Assembly (NCBI RefSeq): GCF_051622035.1
Contig: NC_135356.1
Location: forward strand, 31,596,290 to 31,660,289
Source: Arctopsyche grandis
Taxonomy: Eukaryota; Arthropoda; Insecta; Trichoptera; Hydropsychidae
Length of the DNA: 64,000 nucleotides
Direction of reading: 5' to 3'
Positions within the stretch are counted from its first letter, which is position 1, and every line of letters starts with the position of its first letter. The notes below the pieces were generated by a model. It was not told where the DNA came from, did no database searches, and saw nothing but the letters and a program-made list of their open reading frames with translations. The position numbers and the translations under genes are program-made. This document shows positions 15,399-26,032 of the stretch, one piece after another.

Positions 15399-16480
15399 TC
15401 AAATTTCGCTTTTTGTAATGTCCAGCCCACCATCAACTTGGATGATCAGAGCTGATTCTCTATTATCATTGAAGAAGGTTTCCATGTATGATTTCCATTC
15501 TGCAAGCCTTTCTTCAATATTTAGTAGTTTGCCGGTTTGATCTGTAAGTGAACTAATATATTTATTTTTGTATATTCCTGCTGCTTGTTTAACCTTCTTA
15601 TGCATATTAAACGTATCATGTTTTGCTTCGAATTCCTCTATCATTCCGCCACATTCGCTGGCTAGCCATTTCTCCTTAGCTCGCCGAATTAGACGACGGA
15701 TGGATCTTTGGACTTCCACGTATTTCTGCGTATTTATATTTTTATATCTGCGCCGAAGATCCATTAGTTGTGTAGTTGTGTTGATTATATCTTTAACGGC
15801 AATCCACGTAGATTCAATATCCATACTTCTCGATGTAGAAACATTGCTCAATTTATCGTTTAGTTCATACTGTATCAAACTTCTGATTCTTTCGTCATGC
15901 AATTTTTCCGTTTCGATACCAGACGCTTTTTTTTTTCTTGTGTAACTTTTAAGTTTGAATTTGACTTTTGCTACTAAGAGGCTATGGTCTGTGAATACGT
16001 CCACTCCTGGGTATGTCTTAACACTTTTTATTATATTTCTAAAGCGTTTGTTTATGGTGATATCATCAATTTGATTCCTTACATCTCTGTCAGCATTTGA
16101 GATCCATGTATATAATTTCCTTGGATGTAATTTAAAAAAGGTGCTCATGATAATCAGCTCTCCTTCTTGGCAGAATTGGACTAATCTATCACCACGTTCA
16201 TTTGGTGTCCTCAGTCCGAAACTTCCAACCACTTCTTCTCGTGCACCGCAACCAACCTTTGCGTTAAAGTCACCCATGACAATTGTTATATCGCTTCTTC
16301 TACAATAGGTTTTGGCCTTCTCTATATCCGCATAAAAGAGCTCAACCTCATCGTCCGGTGCGTTTGCAGTAGGTGCATATACTTGAATAACATTCAATGA
16401 AAAAGGTCTTTTATTTATTTGTAACAATGCAACGCGGTCAGATAATGGCAGCCAATTTTTACATACCTCTTTTACGTTTC
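15399..16480 (-). pseudogene. RTE-clade endonuclease domain fragment (antisense)
   Basis: The minus-strand frame of about 342 residues encodes an exonuclease-endonuclease-phosphatase domain of an RTE retrotransposon. Landmarks: VIQVYAPTA, MGDFNAKVG (the conserved GDFN), RTPNERG, YTWIS, NQIDDI and TDHSLLVAKVK. A helical linker with RRLIRRAKEKW follows, then WKSYMETFFN just before where an RT should start. The RT is missing because the element stops near 15399. The first catalytic segment also lies outside the long frame; matching sequence continues to about 16480 in a disturbed frame. This piece complements the RT-only fragments elsewhere but belongs to a different copy. Confidence 0.88.
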
Positions 16481-16679
16481 ACTTATGATTACATCAAAAA
16501 AAATTGTTGGTGTTTTTATTCAAAATAATTTATTTATTTATTTTATTCTAAACATACCATTGTGGCATAACAGGAATTCCTAAAGCGCCACAATGGTCAA
16601 AAATATAACACAAAAAAAACAAAATAACAATTAAACATAAATTAATACATAACGAAAATAATATACTCATCAATTATGC

Positions 16680-18051
16680 ATAAAAAAAAAATTCGGGTGT
16701 GACCAACCCATGACTTTATCTATGTATTTGAGGAATATAAGAAGGTTACTAAACAAAATTCGATATTGAACCGTACAGACAAATTATCAAATACTAATAA
16801 CTATGATGGAAATGTATGGAAACTTGCACAAGACAAAAGTTCTACTTCCGGTTGTCAGATTTTGTTCAAATTTTTTTTATTACTTAATATCACTATCAGT
16901 ATTATACTTATTAATAATCAAGAAAATAAAAATAATTTAAAAGGTCAAAATAAAATAATGAAATATTGTTTTAAAAAAAAATACTACTTCCTGTTTACAA
17001 ATTCAGACCAAACCATTATCAAATCTTTAAGTTAGTACATAAATAATATAAATATAATTTTTCAGCTTAATACGTTCAGGGGTGTGGACAGGATCCAGGC
17101 GACAACATTGTTGACCTTTCTAAGAGGAGAAAATCCCACTTCCGGTTCATTAAATTTGGTGATTTTATTTTTTATTTTTACTTAAAATCACTATTTTTAT
17201 TATACTCAATAAATATCAAGAAGATTAAATAATTTAAAAAGTCAAAATAAAATAATGAAAAAACAATGAAATCTTGTTTTAAAAAAAAATACTACTTCCG
17301 GTTTACGAATTCTGACCAAAACGCTACCAAATTTAATTTAGTACAAGAAGAATACAAATATAAATTTTCGGCTTAATACGTCCAGGGGTGTGGACAGGAT
17401 CCAGGCGACAACATTTTTGACCTTTCTAGGAGATAAAAATCCGACTTCCGGTATATTAAATTTTGTGATTTTTTTTTATTTTCATCACATTGATAGAAGA
17501 ATTATACTTGATTTTTTTCGTGAAGATCACACGTGTATAAAGGGTCGAAAAAAATAGTGGAAGAAAAATCGAACAAGAGTAAACTGCCACTTCCGGTTGA
17601 GGGATGCTTACTAAATTTTATACATAGCTTGGTATTACGCTTAAACTTCTAGATATGAAATTTCAGTTCAATAAACCAAAAGGTTTTTTAGAAAAACATA
17701 AAAAAATAAAAAAAAATAAATAAAAATAAAATAAAAATAAAAAAAAAGAGTAAAAGTACTACTTTCGGTTCAGATAAAAATATTTAAAAATAAAAGGTTA
17801 TAGATATTATTATTTTTATTACATATAAAAAAATTTTTATCTGATTCAGTCAGCGGTTTGGGAGATAATTGAATTCAAAAACTTAAAAAAAGAGGACACC
17901 TATAAGGGGAGGTACTATTTCCGGTCAACTTAAAAATTTGAAAAAAATTTTCGTCATGTCTATAAGAATTTTAGTACCCGATACCAAGTTTTGGTTCGAT
18001 AGGACTAACGGTGTTCAAAGAATCCCCAAAACACACAGACACACACACACA

Positions 18052-18100
<49 letters not shown>

Positions 18101-18180
18101 TTTTTCTAGATCATGAAAACGTGATCAGTAATCGATTCTGAGTTCGAATCAGTCAAAATCATAAAATTCGTTACACATGT
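16680..18180 (+). repeat. ACTTCCGG-rich interspersed repeat, copy 1
   Basis: The repeat begins near AAAAATTCGGGTGTGACCAA and contains about five degenerate internal modules. Each is marked by ACTTCCGG and by GTCCAGGGGTGTGGACAG-like words. It ends with a (CA)n tract and then TCTAGATCATGAAAACGTGATC. The same order recurs at 59950-61510 in the same orientation. No protein is encoded: short frames are broken by A/T tracts. The repeat class is not identified. Confidence 0.8.
18017..18100. repeat. (CA)n microsatellite
   Basis: About 80 bp of CA repeat with GACACA interruptions at its start. It forms part of the repeat-family end; the equivalent (CA)n is at 61334-61369. Confidence 0.95.
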
Positions 18181-18181
18181 G

Positions 18182-18375
18182 TTCATGCGTTGTTGTTTAT
18201 GAACAGAGTAGTTTTTTTATATAGAGCGGTGAAATGCGGTTGTTCTTGTGCAATATTCCTGGACAATCGTCTCGTTTTCCGACAAAAGGGTTTCTCAGAC
18301 TGTATTCATTGGGAGGGGGGGGGGGTCTCATATTTAGGACTTAAGGTCAAATTTTTCGACCTTTAAAGCGGGCTT
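18182..18375 (+). repeat. 195-bp block, copy 1 (partner 19010-19215)
   Basis: It matches 19010-19215 in the same orientation through TTCATGCGTTGTTGT, TGCGGTTGTTCTTGTGC, CGTCTCGTT, the poly-G run and GACCTTTAAAGCGG. The partner lies inside the hAT at 18552, while this copy lies just outside it. It is noncoding. Confidence 0.75.
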
Positions 18376-18551
18376 TACATTTTACAAAATATTTGGGTAC
18401 TTCAGTTTTTTAGTCTTATGAAATAAAACAAGAATCAAAGAATCATAGATATTACAAGAATGATAAAAAGAGCGTAAATTTAACAAATAATATTTAAGAT
18501 TCTTCTTTTTATAAACTAGTATTTCCTTTCTTTTTTTCAGTTTATTTAGTG

Positions 18552-18802
18552 CAGTGGCGTAACTATTATAACGCGGGGGTATGCAGTGCATACGAGCCCT
18601 CAGGTTTGAGAGGGCTTTCGGGACAATCTCCAAATTTTAATATATAGTTAAGCTGTGTTCCCCTGGATGCTACTACTCCACTTAATTGCAAAAGCATTTA
18701 ACTGTTGATTTATTATTATTATTTTTTTTATATTATATTCTGTGAATGTGTGTGTGTGTGAGTGTGCGTTTGCTTTTTAGGTGAGTGTATGTGTGTGTGG
18801 TT

Positions 18803-18855
<53 letters not shown>

Positions 18856-19451
18856 GTGTGTGTGTGTGTGTATGTGTGTGTATGTGTGTGTGTGTACTTG
18901 CGTGCTTATGCACGCATAATCATGCGTACATGTATGTTTACTTGAGGTGTGCGTGCATTCGCACGGCACATCTCAGGTTTTGTTTCCTACCGCATGCGCG
19001 CTTTATGTGTTCATGCGTTGTTGTTAATTTTGTACTTGGTTATGTACAGTGTGGTTTTTTATTAGAACAGTGATGTGCGGTTGTTCTTGTGCGATATTCA
19101 TGAACAACCGTCTCGTTCTCCGACGAAAGGGTCTCTTGGACTGTATTCGTCGGGGGGGTGGTGGCCTCATGTTGAGGGCTTAAAGGGTCAAATTCCGTGA
19201 CCTTTAAAGCGGACTTAGTATAGGTAAGTATTAAAAAAAAAAAATTAAGAAAATCAATTCACAATAACTGAAAACTGTCTAATGTATGTATGTATAAAAA
19301 AAATTCAGATTTGGCGAACTTACAATATAAAGATGAAGAAATTCAGAAAATGTCTATAAAATATGTGATTGCAGAATTTTAAAATTTACATATGGGCTAC
19401 ATTTAAAATTTGCTAGTTTATTTATTTATTTTTGTAGTAGTTACGTCACTG
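18552..19451 (+). mobile_element. 900-bp nonautonomous hAT element (CAGTGGCGTAACTA termini)
   Basis: The left end is CAGTGGCGTAACTA and the right end is TAGTTACGTCACTG. They are flanked by ATTTAGTG (18544-18551) and ATTTAGTT (19452-19459), an 8-bp target duplication with one change. The interior contains a long (GT)n tract (about 18748-18895) and the 195-bp block. No transposase is visible. Confidence 0.82.
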
Positions 19452-19521
19452 ATTTAGTTATTATTGCTCGACGTATATATGTTTGATAAAACATTCTCTG
19501 TTTGTTCATATTACTTACAAG

Positions 19522-19610
19522 ATGGGCAAGTGTATCGTTAAAAATTGCACAGTGCATTAAAACACACACACAATAAACGGCATGGAATACATTTTTATAA
19601 GAAAACTATC
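19522..19610 (+). pseudogene. possible THAP-like N-terminal fragment
   Basis: The plus strand reads MGKCIVKNCTVH, a stop, then NTHTINGMEYIFI. The CX4C start resembles the beginning of a THAP zinc finger, but an early stop and lack of the later conserved residues make this weak. Such domains occur in both host proteins and P-type transposases. Confidence 0.2.
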
Positions 19611-19846
19611 ATTTATCGAACATGTTATTCAATTAATATCGTAGTTTGACAATTTAGTAAATTATTTTATTAATATATATTATAGTTACGGAAACGGTAC
19701 GCGGCAAAGTAAGGTGACCACTGATTTTATTAGGACAGTGCTGGTCCGTCCTGGTAAATTGTGCGATAAAACCGATACTTTATGGTAAAGCGAAAAAAAT
19801 AAAAATAAATACGGTATTTACAGTTACAATTATTTTTGATAGTCTT

Positions 19847-19898
19847 TTCCTTCTTCGGCTTGTCGCTTCTCAAAATGTGCGACAAGCCGAAGAAGGAA
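19847..19898. repeat. perfect 20-bp inverted repeat (hairpin)
   Basis: TTCCTTCTTCGGCTTGTCGC at 19847-19866 is followed, after a 12-nt spacer, by its exact reverse complement at 19879-19898. No element termini or target duplication were found around it. It could fold as a stem-loop in RNA. Confidence 0.9.
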
Positions 19899-20039
19899 AT
19901 GCCTTACTTGCATATGCTCACGGGGCGTTCTTCGCAGTATTACACTACTGATCAAAAAGGCATTTAAATGTATATTTCCCATCGAGACGTTTTTTCTATA
20001 AACGTACGCAAATAATGGCCGTTAAATAGGTCGTTAGAC

Positions 20040-20840
20040 GACGAAGCGCCTTCCGGTTCCGGTGGTGTTAGCAGAAGCAGACCACCAGCAACCGCCATGA
20101 CCGACACCGAAAAGCCAAGACCGCGGGCATATCTAAGTTTCCCATCCGAATTTACTCACACACACACTAACAGACATTTGTTTACGTTTTCACATTTGAC
20201 ATTTGACGTGTGTGCATTCATACCTACCGCGACATATATAATCCATTCATGAGTCAGTCAGTCAGCTGATATAGCTGAACGCATATCTAACATCTACTGC
20301 CCCTCCTCTATCATGTCCAACTTTTCTAAAGAATACAAACATAACCCCGTGGGTTCCACATCAGATGACGGCTTAATATATCCATAAAGCTTTTTGCCGG
20401 GATGGATTTCATTGTATGCTGGTCTAACAAATTCAGACCGCGGCCCCCGAGCACGTCATCGGTGCGATATTGTCCGCCACGTCATCCTCACTCCCGGCAC
20501 TTCGCCCCCACGCGCCGGCCGACCACGCAGCCACCACTTATTATCATTCGTGAAATCTCGCCGCCCAGCTCTTTTCCGATCTCATTCCCCGTTCGCAAAT
20601 TCCCCGTTCGTCTCCGGTTCGTGCGGTTTTTTTCCCTAGCTACGCGTTAACCTCGTCGGAGAGCACGCGGCCGCCCACCCCCGCGCTGACCGCCATATTG
20701 CCTCAGCCCTTTGGGTTGATGCCCGCCGCTATTGTACAAATGCGCCATCGCTTATAGGAATACCGCTTGGATTTCCTACGCATTCCCATTGGAAAATCGT
20801 TTGAATATATTCGTGTCGACTTACAATAAACGGTTTGCCA
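20040..20840 (+). other. GC-rich CpG-containing island with a poly(A) signal
   Basis: This is a markedly GC-richer stretch in an AT-rich setting. A short open frame starting MTDTEKPRPRAYL lies at 20097. Overlapping 80-codon open frames at 20394-20650 are arginine- and proline-rich, as expected from composition alone. AATAAA occurs near 20825. The pattern would fit a promoter-proximal exon or an old LTR. Neither is proven. Confidence 0.3.
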
Positions 20841-21125
20841 AACTCTAATTCATACCTCGACGCCCCCTCCCCCCCCACCTCCACATACCAGTTTTGCCCT
20901 CTTGTTTAAATTTTTAATTGTAAAACAAAAGACATTGGTTTTATTTCATTTTTTTCTGATTAAAATCGAGCATTTGTTTCGTCGTTGAGCATTTTCCATA
21001 CAAAGGATGTTTTTAAATTTTTCTATATGCGCTTCGCTTCCCCACCCGTGTCGCTCATTTTGTTGTTACTCGTTAAGCTAAACGTTATTATTATTCTAAT
21101 AAATGTATTCCGAATTTATTTGTAT

Positions 21126-21240
21126 ACTAGCTGTATTACCCGGCTTCGCTCAGTATTTATAATATAAACCGCTTAAAAATGACTAAGCTAATAGTAAACA
21201 TTTAATTAAAAAAAAAAAAAAATTTTAAAAAAATTTTTAA
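21126..21240 (+). repeat. isolated 5' end of the higher-order repeat unit
   Basis: ACTAGCTGTATTACCCGGCT and the following 70 bp, then an A-rich tract, match the start of each unit of the 31.2-37.2 kb array. The GC-rich modules are missing. It shows that this 5' end is an interspersed sequence, as expected of a mobile element. Confidence 0.85.
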
Positions 21241-21474
21241 AATTTAACTAGCGTGAACTTTCTTCACACATTTTTGTCATTTTTAATCACACCGAAAAAT
21301 TCACAACAATATACAACTTCTATTCCAATAATATATGTACAACTCAGTTCACAATTTACTTTGCAACGCACTAAAGTTTTTAGATTGATTCAACCCTTCT
21401 ACCTCTTTTTTCATGTGCAAAACTATCTATAAAAACAAGTACCGCGTAAAATTCTGTGTCTTATTCCTTAGTCG

Positions 21475-21619
21475 AATAGCACCGACGGCAGGAAATGCAA
21501 ACAGAGGGTCGGCCTTTGTCACAAAAGGGTCCAGCAGATTGACAGGCTCAAATCAAGATGAATGTATAGGATCATTGCTCAATTGGAGAAATGACTTGTT
21601 GAATTTAACACCTCTGTAG
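21475..21619 (+). other. orphan exon-like open stretch
   Basis: The sequence follows a TTATTCCTTAG acceptor-like site and is open for 45 codons (IAPTAGNANRGSAF ... NWRNDLLNLTPL) up to a stop next to GTAGAT. Composition looks coding-like, but no family is recognised and no partner exon was found. It lies just upstream of the block with the 21777 exon. Confidence 0.2.
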
Positions 21620-21659
21620 GTAGATATGACCCATTCCAGGGAGTGGCACCGATGATGAA

Positions 21660-22160
21660 CTCACGCGCCCTTTGGCTGTTCTGTAAATAGTGTTTACATG
21701 GCATAACATATTGTGCGTATGAATTGTATATTGTTATGGTTTTGTATAACATTTAGATAACAAAATATAGGGAAAAATGAATTTCCTGGAACGAGATGCC
21801 GATCGAAATGTAATCGTGAATTGTAACAATGTCAATATACAGGTATGTAATACTAATAATAATGGTTGAATACAAAATTGGCATAACTGAAATTGGAACC
21901 TGCTCGAGATAAAAACCCGTGTCTGCAAAAAAAGCTCGATATGAATATCGTGGGAAGAAGTGAGACGCGAAATCCAATCGATTGTGCTGATAAGTAAGCT
22001 CTGACTGGCTGAATTGCCGACTAGTGAAAACTTTTATACTACATATTAAATAACATGTTAACATGCTATTCGATATGCTAGATATGCAAAATTATTTAAA
22101 AAAAAAGTTTAATGACTCGGCACGATCTAAAAATAGCATATGCAATAATAAGTAAATTCA
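21660..22160 (+). repeat. duplicated block, copy 2 (partner 7215-7620)
   Basis: It aligns with 7215-7620 in the same orientation, from TCTGTAAATAGTGTTTA through AATTGTAACAATGTCA and GAAATTGGAACCTGCT to AATGACTCGGC. Copy 1 lies upstream of the intact nanos gene; copy 2 lies upstream of the two nanos-like last exons. The order is consistent with an old tandem duplication of the locus. Confidence 0.65.
21777..21842 (+). CDS. candidate first coding exon, product unknown
   Basis: ATG opens 22 codons reading MNFLERDADRNV then IVNCNNVNIQ, ending in CAG|GTATGT, a strong donor. The related sequence at 7354-7410 keeps the frame with conservative changes. Which gene it belongs to is not shown: the next nanos-like exon on this strand begins at 23114 in a different phase. 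It could also be an old mobile-element exon. Confidence 0.35.
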
Positions 22161-23113
22161 CAAATTTAACAGTAGGTTCCGGTGGCTAAAAACATATGTA
22201 TTTTTGTTGTTCAGTGTAATGTATCACTTTTACCCAAGTTTGTATGGATGCATGTGTGGATTCGACCCAGCGTTACTCGAGACAGCCGTCCCTGTCTGCC
22301 GTGTATACACATATGTATGTAGTTTTAATAATGAATATTTGTCTACAAGACTAATTTCAAGACTCAGAACCTTTCTTGTCATCGCATACATGTTTTGTAT
22401 AGTCGTGGATTTAAAAATTGAATTAGTCATCAAAATACCAAAAATGAGATAAGAAATTTAGAGTAGGTACTCCAATTATTTTTACCTACATATGCACTCG
22501 AGTAGTTGTGATGTCAGATAAAAGCTTGATCACGTGAAGACCGATGATTTCAATGTGTATATTTCAAAAAGCTGGACGGATATTCGAGTCTTACGACCGC
22601 GCACCACTCTCTCGAGTTTGGATGCCCATGCTGTTCTTCAGAGAATTGTCGTTGAATCCCTTCAAATCATTTCAATCGTCATTGAAATCATCCGTTCCAG
22701 TGGCCGGGGCTTGGCAATCGAAGGAAACACACGAACGAGTACGTTGACTGACTTGGAATAGGGCTGGTTTGGAAAGCCAACTTTTTGAGGTTAAAATATC
22801 CAACGGCGAAGAATCGAAGAAGTTGGCAACACTCATTCGTAGTTTGACATTTGACCAGCTTTACTCTCATCTTGTAAAATGAACCAAAGCACGTGAACAA
22901 ATAATAAATGATAAAGTAAATAAAAGAAACATTTAAAAAAATTATTGATATTAATATTTATGAAATTTCTAAGAAGATGCAGGTTGAGCGTTGTTTAAAA
23001 TTAATCTTCAAACTACGAATGAGGATGTGTGCATGAGTAGTGCAGCATCATGCAAATGCAGCACAATGCAAAAACTAAACTTTGTAATTATAAACTATGA
23101 CATTTTGTTTCAG
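22161..23113. other. sequence without a recognised gene
   Basis: Short open frames are present but none shows a domain. GTTTTAATAATGAATATTTG at about 22322 recurs near 30565. A good acceptor (TTGTTGTTCAG) ends near 22214, and an open stretch of about 50 codons follows. No zinc-finger exon was found here on the plus strand. Confidence 0.4.
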
Positions 23114-23144
23114 AAAGTACTGTCCGATGGTCCAAAAGACATGA
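23114..23144 (+). pseudogene. nanos-like terminal exon, copy 1
   Basis: After TTTGTTTCAG the sequence continues with one base that completes a codon, then K-Y-C-P-M-V-Q-K-T and TGA. The KYCP supplies the final cysteine of the second nanos finger, and the phase (one base, then codons) equals that of exon 5 of the intact gene. The tail is only nine residues. A related exon lies 186 bp downstream. Confidence 0.5.
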
Positions 23145-23299
23145 TTCATGTCTTTATAAAATAATACATCTTAGTAATAATACATTTTATTCGAATTTCC
23201 ACGAATTTTTTCTTGTTAATGTAGGTATGATTTAAATTTTTAAGAGCTACTTATTTACTACTTACTTTACTAATTATAAACTATGACATTTTATTTCAG

Positions 23300-23363
23300 A
23301 AAGTACTGCCCCATTGTTCTGGAAATAATGAAATGGATGCAGGAAAAACATAACTTAATATAA
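23300..23363 (+). CDS. nanos-like terminal exon, copy 2
   Basis: A TTTATTTCAG acceptor precedes one codon-completing base, then KYCPIVLEIMKWMQEKHNLI and TAA. This matches the last-exon architecture of nanos (final finger cysteine followed by a short tail). The 45 bp around the acceptor are nearly identical to copy 1, so the exon was tandemly duplicated. No zinc-finger exon precedes it on this strand. The best phase-compatible partner is the minus-strand exon at 29656-29837; together they would give H-x4-C exactly. Confidence 0.6.
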
Positions 23364-23934
23364 AAATACACAAAATATCTATATAGATACATATATTGAA
23401 ATGGTGATCATTGTTTATTTTATTTAGGTATATTTCTTTCTTGAAAGTGTTAATGTATGTAGATATAGAGCATAATAGGATTATAGGATAAAATATGAAA
23501 TCTCCATTTACAATATCTTAAGAGTGTTAATATAATATTTTTTTATTATTGCTTACTTAAAAATTAAAGGATAACAGGCAAAATTACATGTGTACCTATT
23601 TTATTTTCATTAAAGCTTTCATGAAATATTATAATTTTTCTTAAAAAATAAATATAAAATAAAAATAACGGTATTTTGTTTATTTTTTAAAATGTGTCAT
23701 TACCTTAACATACCACTTGGTAGCTTTTCAAAATAACTTCAGAGTTGTTAACAACAGCTCATATAGCAGGTAGTCTGTCAGTGTTAGTTTAATAATGAAT
23801 TTAATAGAAACTCAAATTTAATAAAGTGATGGTTAGACATAAGCATTTTCAAATACCTAGGTGTCTACTCTCTATCTCTATTCTACAAAGTAGTTTTTCA
23901 TCATTTCATCATGGTAAAAGTCGGAATTCTCAAC
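23364..23934. other. AT-rich sequence, no gene seen
   Basis: Low-complexity AT-rich DNA following the nanos-like exons. No open frame or repeat terminus could be supported. Confidence 0.5.
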
Positions 23935-24510
23935 AGGGAGGACCCTCTAGACTCGGTGGACCCGTTCCTTCCTGACATTGGTTGCTCTTTGCGAGTACTC
24001 TAGTATTTTCGTTCCCTAAATTAACTCGACTTTTGCCTGATGAAATACTCTGACATATACTGCCTCGTTCGCAGTATACGTCGGAGACTCTTGGGCAGCG
24101 TACGGAAATATTCCGAATTCTTGTAAAAGTGGTTATAATTTCGTGGATCCACATGATAGTGAAATACATACACAAAATGTAGAAAATATGTGGATGCGTG
24201 TGAAAAGAAAGATGAAGCGTCAATTTGGCACAACGCGTGCCCGTTTTGATTCATATTTAGATGAATTTGTATTGAACCACAAATGAATGCGTGTATGTAC
24301 ATATATTCCATTCGCAATACGTGGAATTTTTCCGTACACTGCCCAACCGTCCGAAATTATATGCGAACCAGGCAGTATACATATGTCGGAGTATTTCATC
24401 AGGTAAAAGTCGAGTTAATTCAGGGCACGGCAATACTATGTAGAGTACTCGCAAAGAGCAGCTAATCAAAGGAAGCGCTGGTCGACAAAGCCTCTAATTT
24501 TACTGGTTAT
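23935..24510. mobile_element. foldback element with long inverted repeats
   Basis: The left half, from about 23970, reads GCTCTTTGCGAGTACTC ... TTAACTCGACTTTT ... GATGAAATACTC ... ACTGCC. The right half contains the reverse complement of this order, ending GAGTACTCGCAAAGAGC near 24461. Arms are roughly 150-200 bp with a central spacer. The outer ends and target duplication are not clear. It is noncoding apart from composition-driven frames. Confidence 0.75.
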
Positions 24511-24596
24511 CTCGTCGTTATTTACTAAGCTACAATATACAACATGTATATTAACACTGTGATATTTCAAATAGCTTTTTCATAAACCTTTAGTGA

Positions 24597-24635
<39 letters not shown>

Positions 24636-24769
24636 TAATATTATAAATTTAATTATTTTGTTTCTTTTTCTGTTATATTTTTGACCATTCTAGCGCATTG
24701 GGAATTCCTGTATTGTCTGTACATTAAATAAATAATAAATAAATAAAAACAAAATGTAGTGATCGCTAG

Positions 24770-25084
24770 ATCAGTAACTAATTTATTAGAATATATCTAT
24801 CTACATACATATGTACCAACCACTTAAGTGGTATTATTTTATAAAGACATACATTATTATGTTAAATTAATGTTTTTAACATCAACAAAAAATATATATA
24901 CCTGAACTTTACAACGATCATTAAACAAAAATATACATATATCCATTATACATTTGTTTTTACTAATAATAATACATGTATTTACTAATCTAACAGCAGT
25001 AAGTGAGATGTATTATTTTAAGAAGACATAAATTTGGTTTATCCTTAATTTTTTTATCATTAACAAAAAATATATAGATATACC
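24770..25084. repeat. tandem ~200-bp minisatellite, segment 1
   Basis: Units contain CTAATCTAACAGCAGTAAGTGAG, GTATTATTTTA...GAAGACATA, CATTAACAAAAAATATATA and ACCTGAACTTTACAA. The same unit continues at 27487-27735 and at 29312-29400, after interruptions by a hAT and a LINE. Confidence 0.75.
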
Positions 25085-25722
25085 CAGTGGCGGCTCGTGG
25101 ATAAGATATCTGGGGGTGCTGCGGTTGATTAAAAATAAAAAAAATGTTTATTTGGATTATATTTTACTATTAACATCAAAATGATCAGAATTAAACATTA
25201 TATGTATTTTATTTCATTTAAAAATTGATTCTTCTGTCTTTTTTCCTTGAAAAAAGGTCTATCACCTTTTCGTTAAATTTTTCACTGTTCATAATCATTT
25301 TTTTTTCAATTGACAGCATAGACAAAGCCGTCAATCTTTCTTGAACTATTGTGTTTCTTATATACATATGTATGTCTTTATTCTATTTATTGATGAAAAA
25401 CACCGTTCTTGGCTCAGATGTAGTTAAAGTTGTAAGCAGAATTTGAATAAGTTTTGTTATTTCCACACGAACTTTGGATAAATTGATTGCAAAAATAAGT
25501 TTTAAAAATATTAATAAATCATTAATACTATGCATTTCTTTCCTTGATTAAAACACTTCTAATTCAGTTTGAAGTTTTTCTTTATCTAGCATTGGATATG
25601 ATTCAACGGTTAGTAGTAGATCTTCCATTGGCATTTTCTTACAGTACTTTTAAAAAATTTCTTTATTTAATAATATCACAGCTTTTCATTCATTAGAAAA
25701 AGCATATCTTGCTTTTATATCC

Positions 25723-25935
25723 TTAATAATAACATCGCACATATTTTTGAATTCTATAATATGTGCGATAATATATGCATATAATATATGCATCACATAT
25801 TTTTGGTCTCAATTCGCTATAAGAATCTCGTATTTGTAGAATGACATTAGTAAAACTTTTTAAGTTTTCTTTAATTGAAAATGCATCGATATTACTAGAT
25901 TGCATCTGGTTATAAATAATTTCTACATGCGGCAT
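25723..25935 (-). pseudogene. hAT transposase fragment (ZMYM1-like type)
   Basis: The minus-strand frame begins MPHVEIIYNQMQSSNIDA and continues through FTNVILQIRDSY. This resembles the region of hAT transposases related to zinc finger MYM-type 1-like proteins, where PHV-YNQLQ motifs precede the dimerisation domain. The frame breaks after about 40 matching residues. It lies inside the hAT at 25085-27486 in the expected orientation. Confidence 0.65.
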
Positions 25936-26032
25936 TAACTTGTGAAAAAGTTCTGAATAAAATAAAAAAATGTATTCAGTAAATTGGAAGAATCTGTTAT
26001 TGTTTCATCAGTATTTTCGGAAGAATATTTAA

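Noticed and set aside
18762-19073. Cys-Val repeat frame and its His-Thr reverse
   Set aside because: (GT)n microsatellite inside a nonautonomous hAT.
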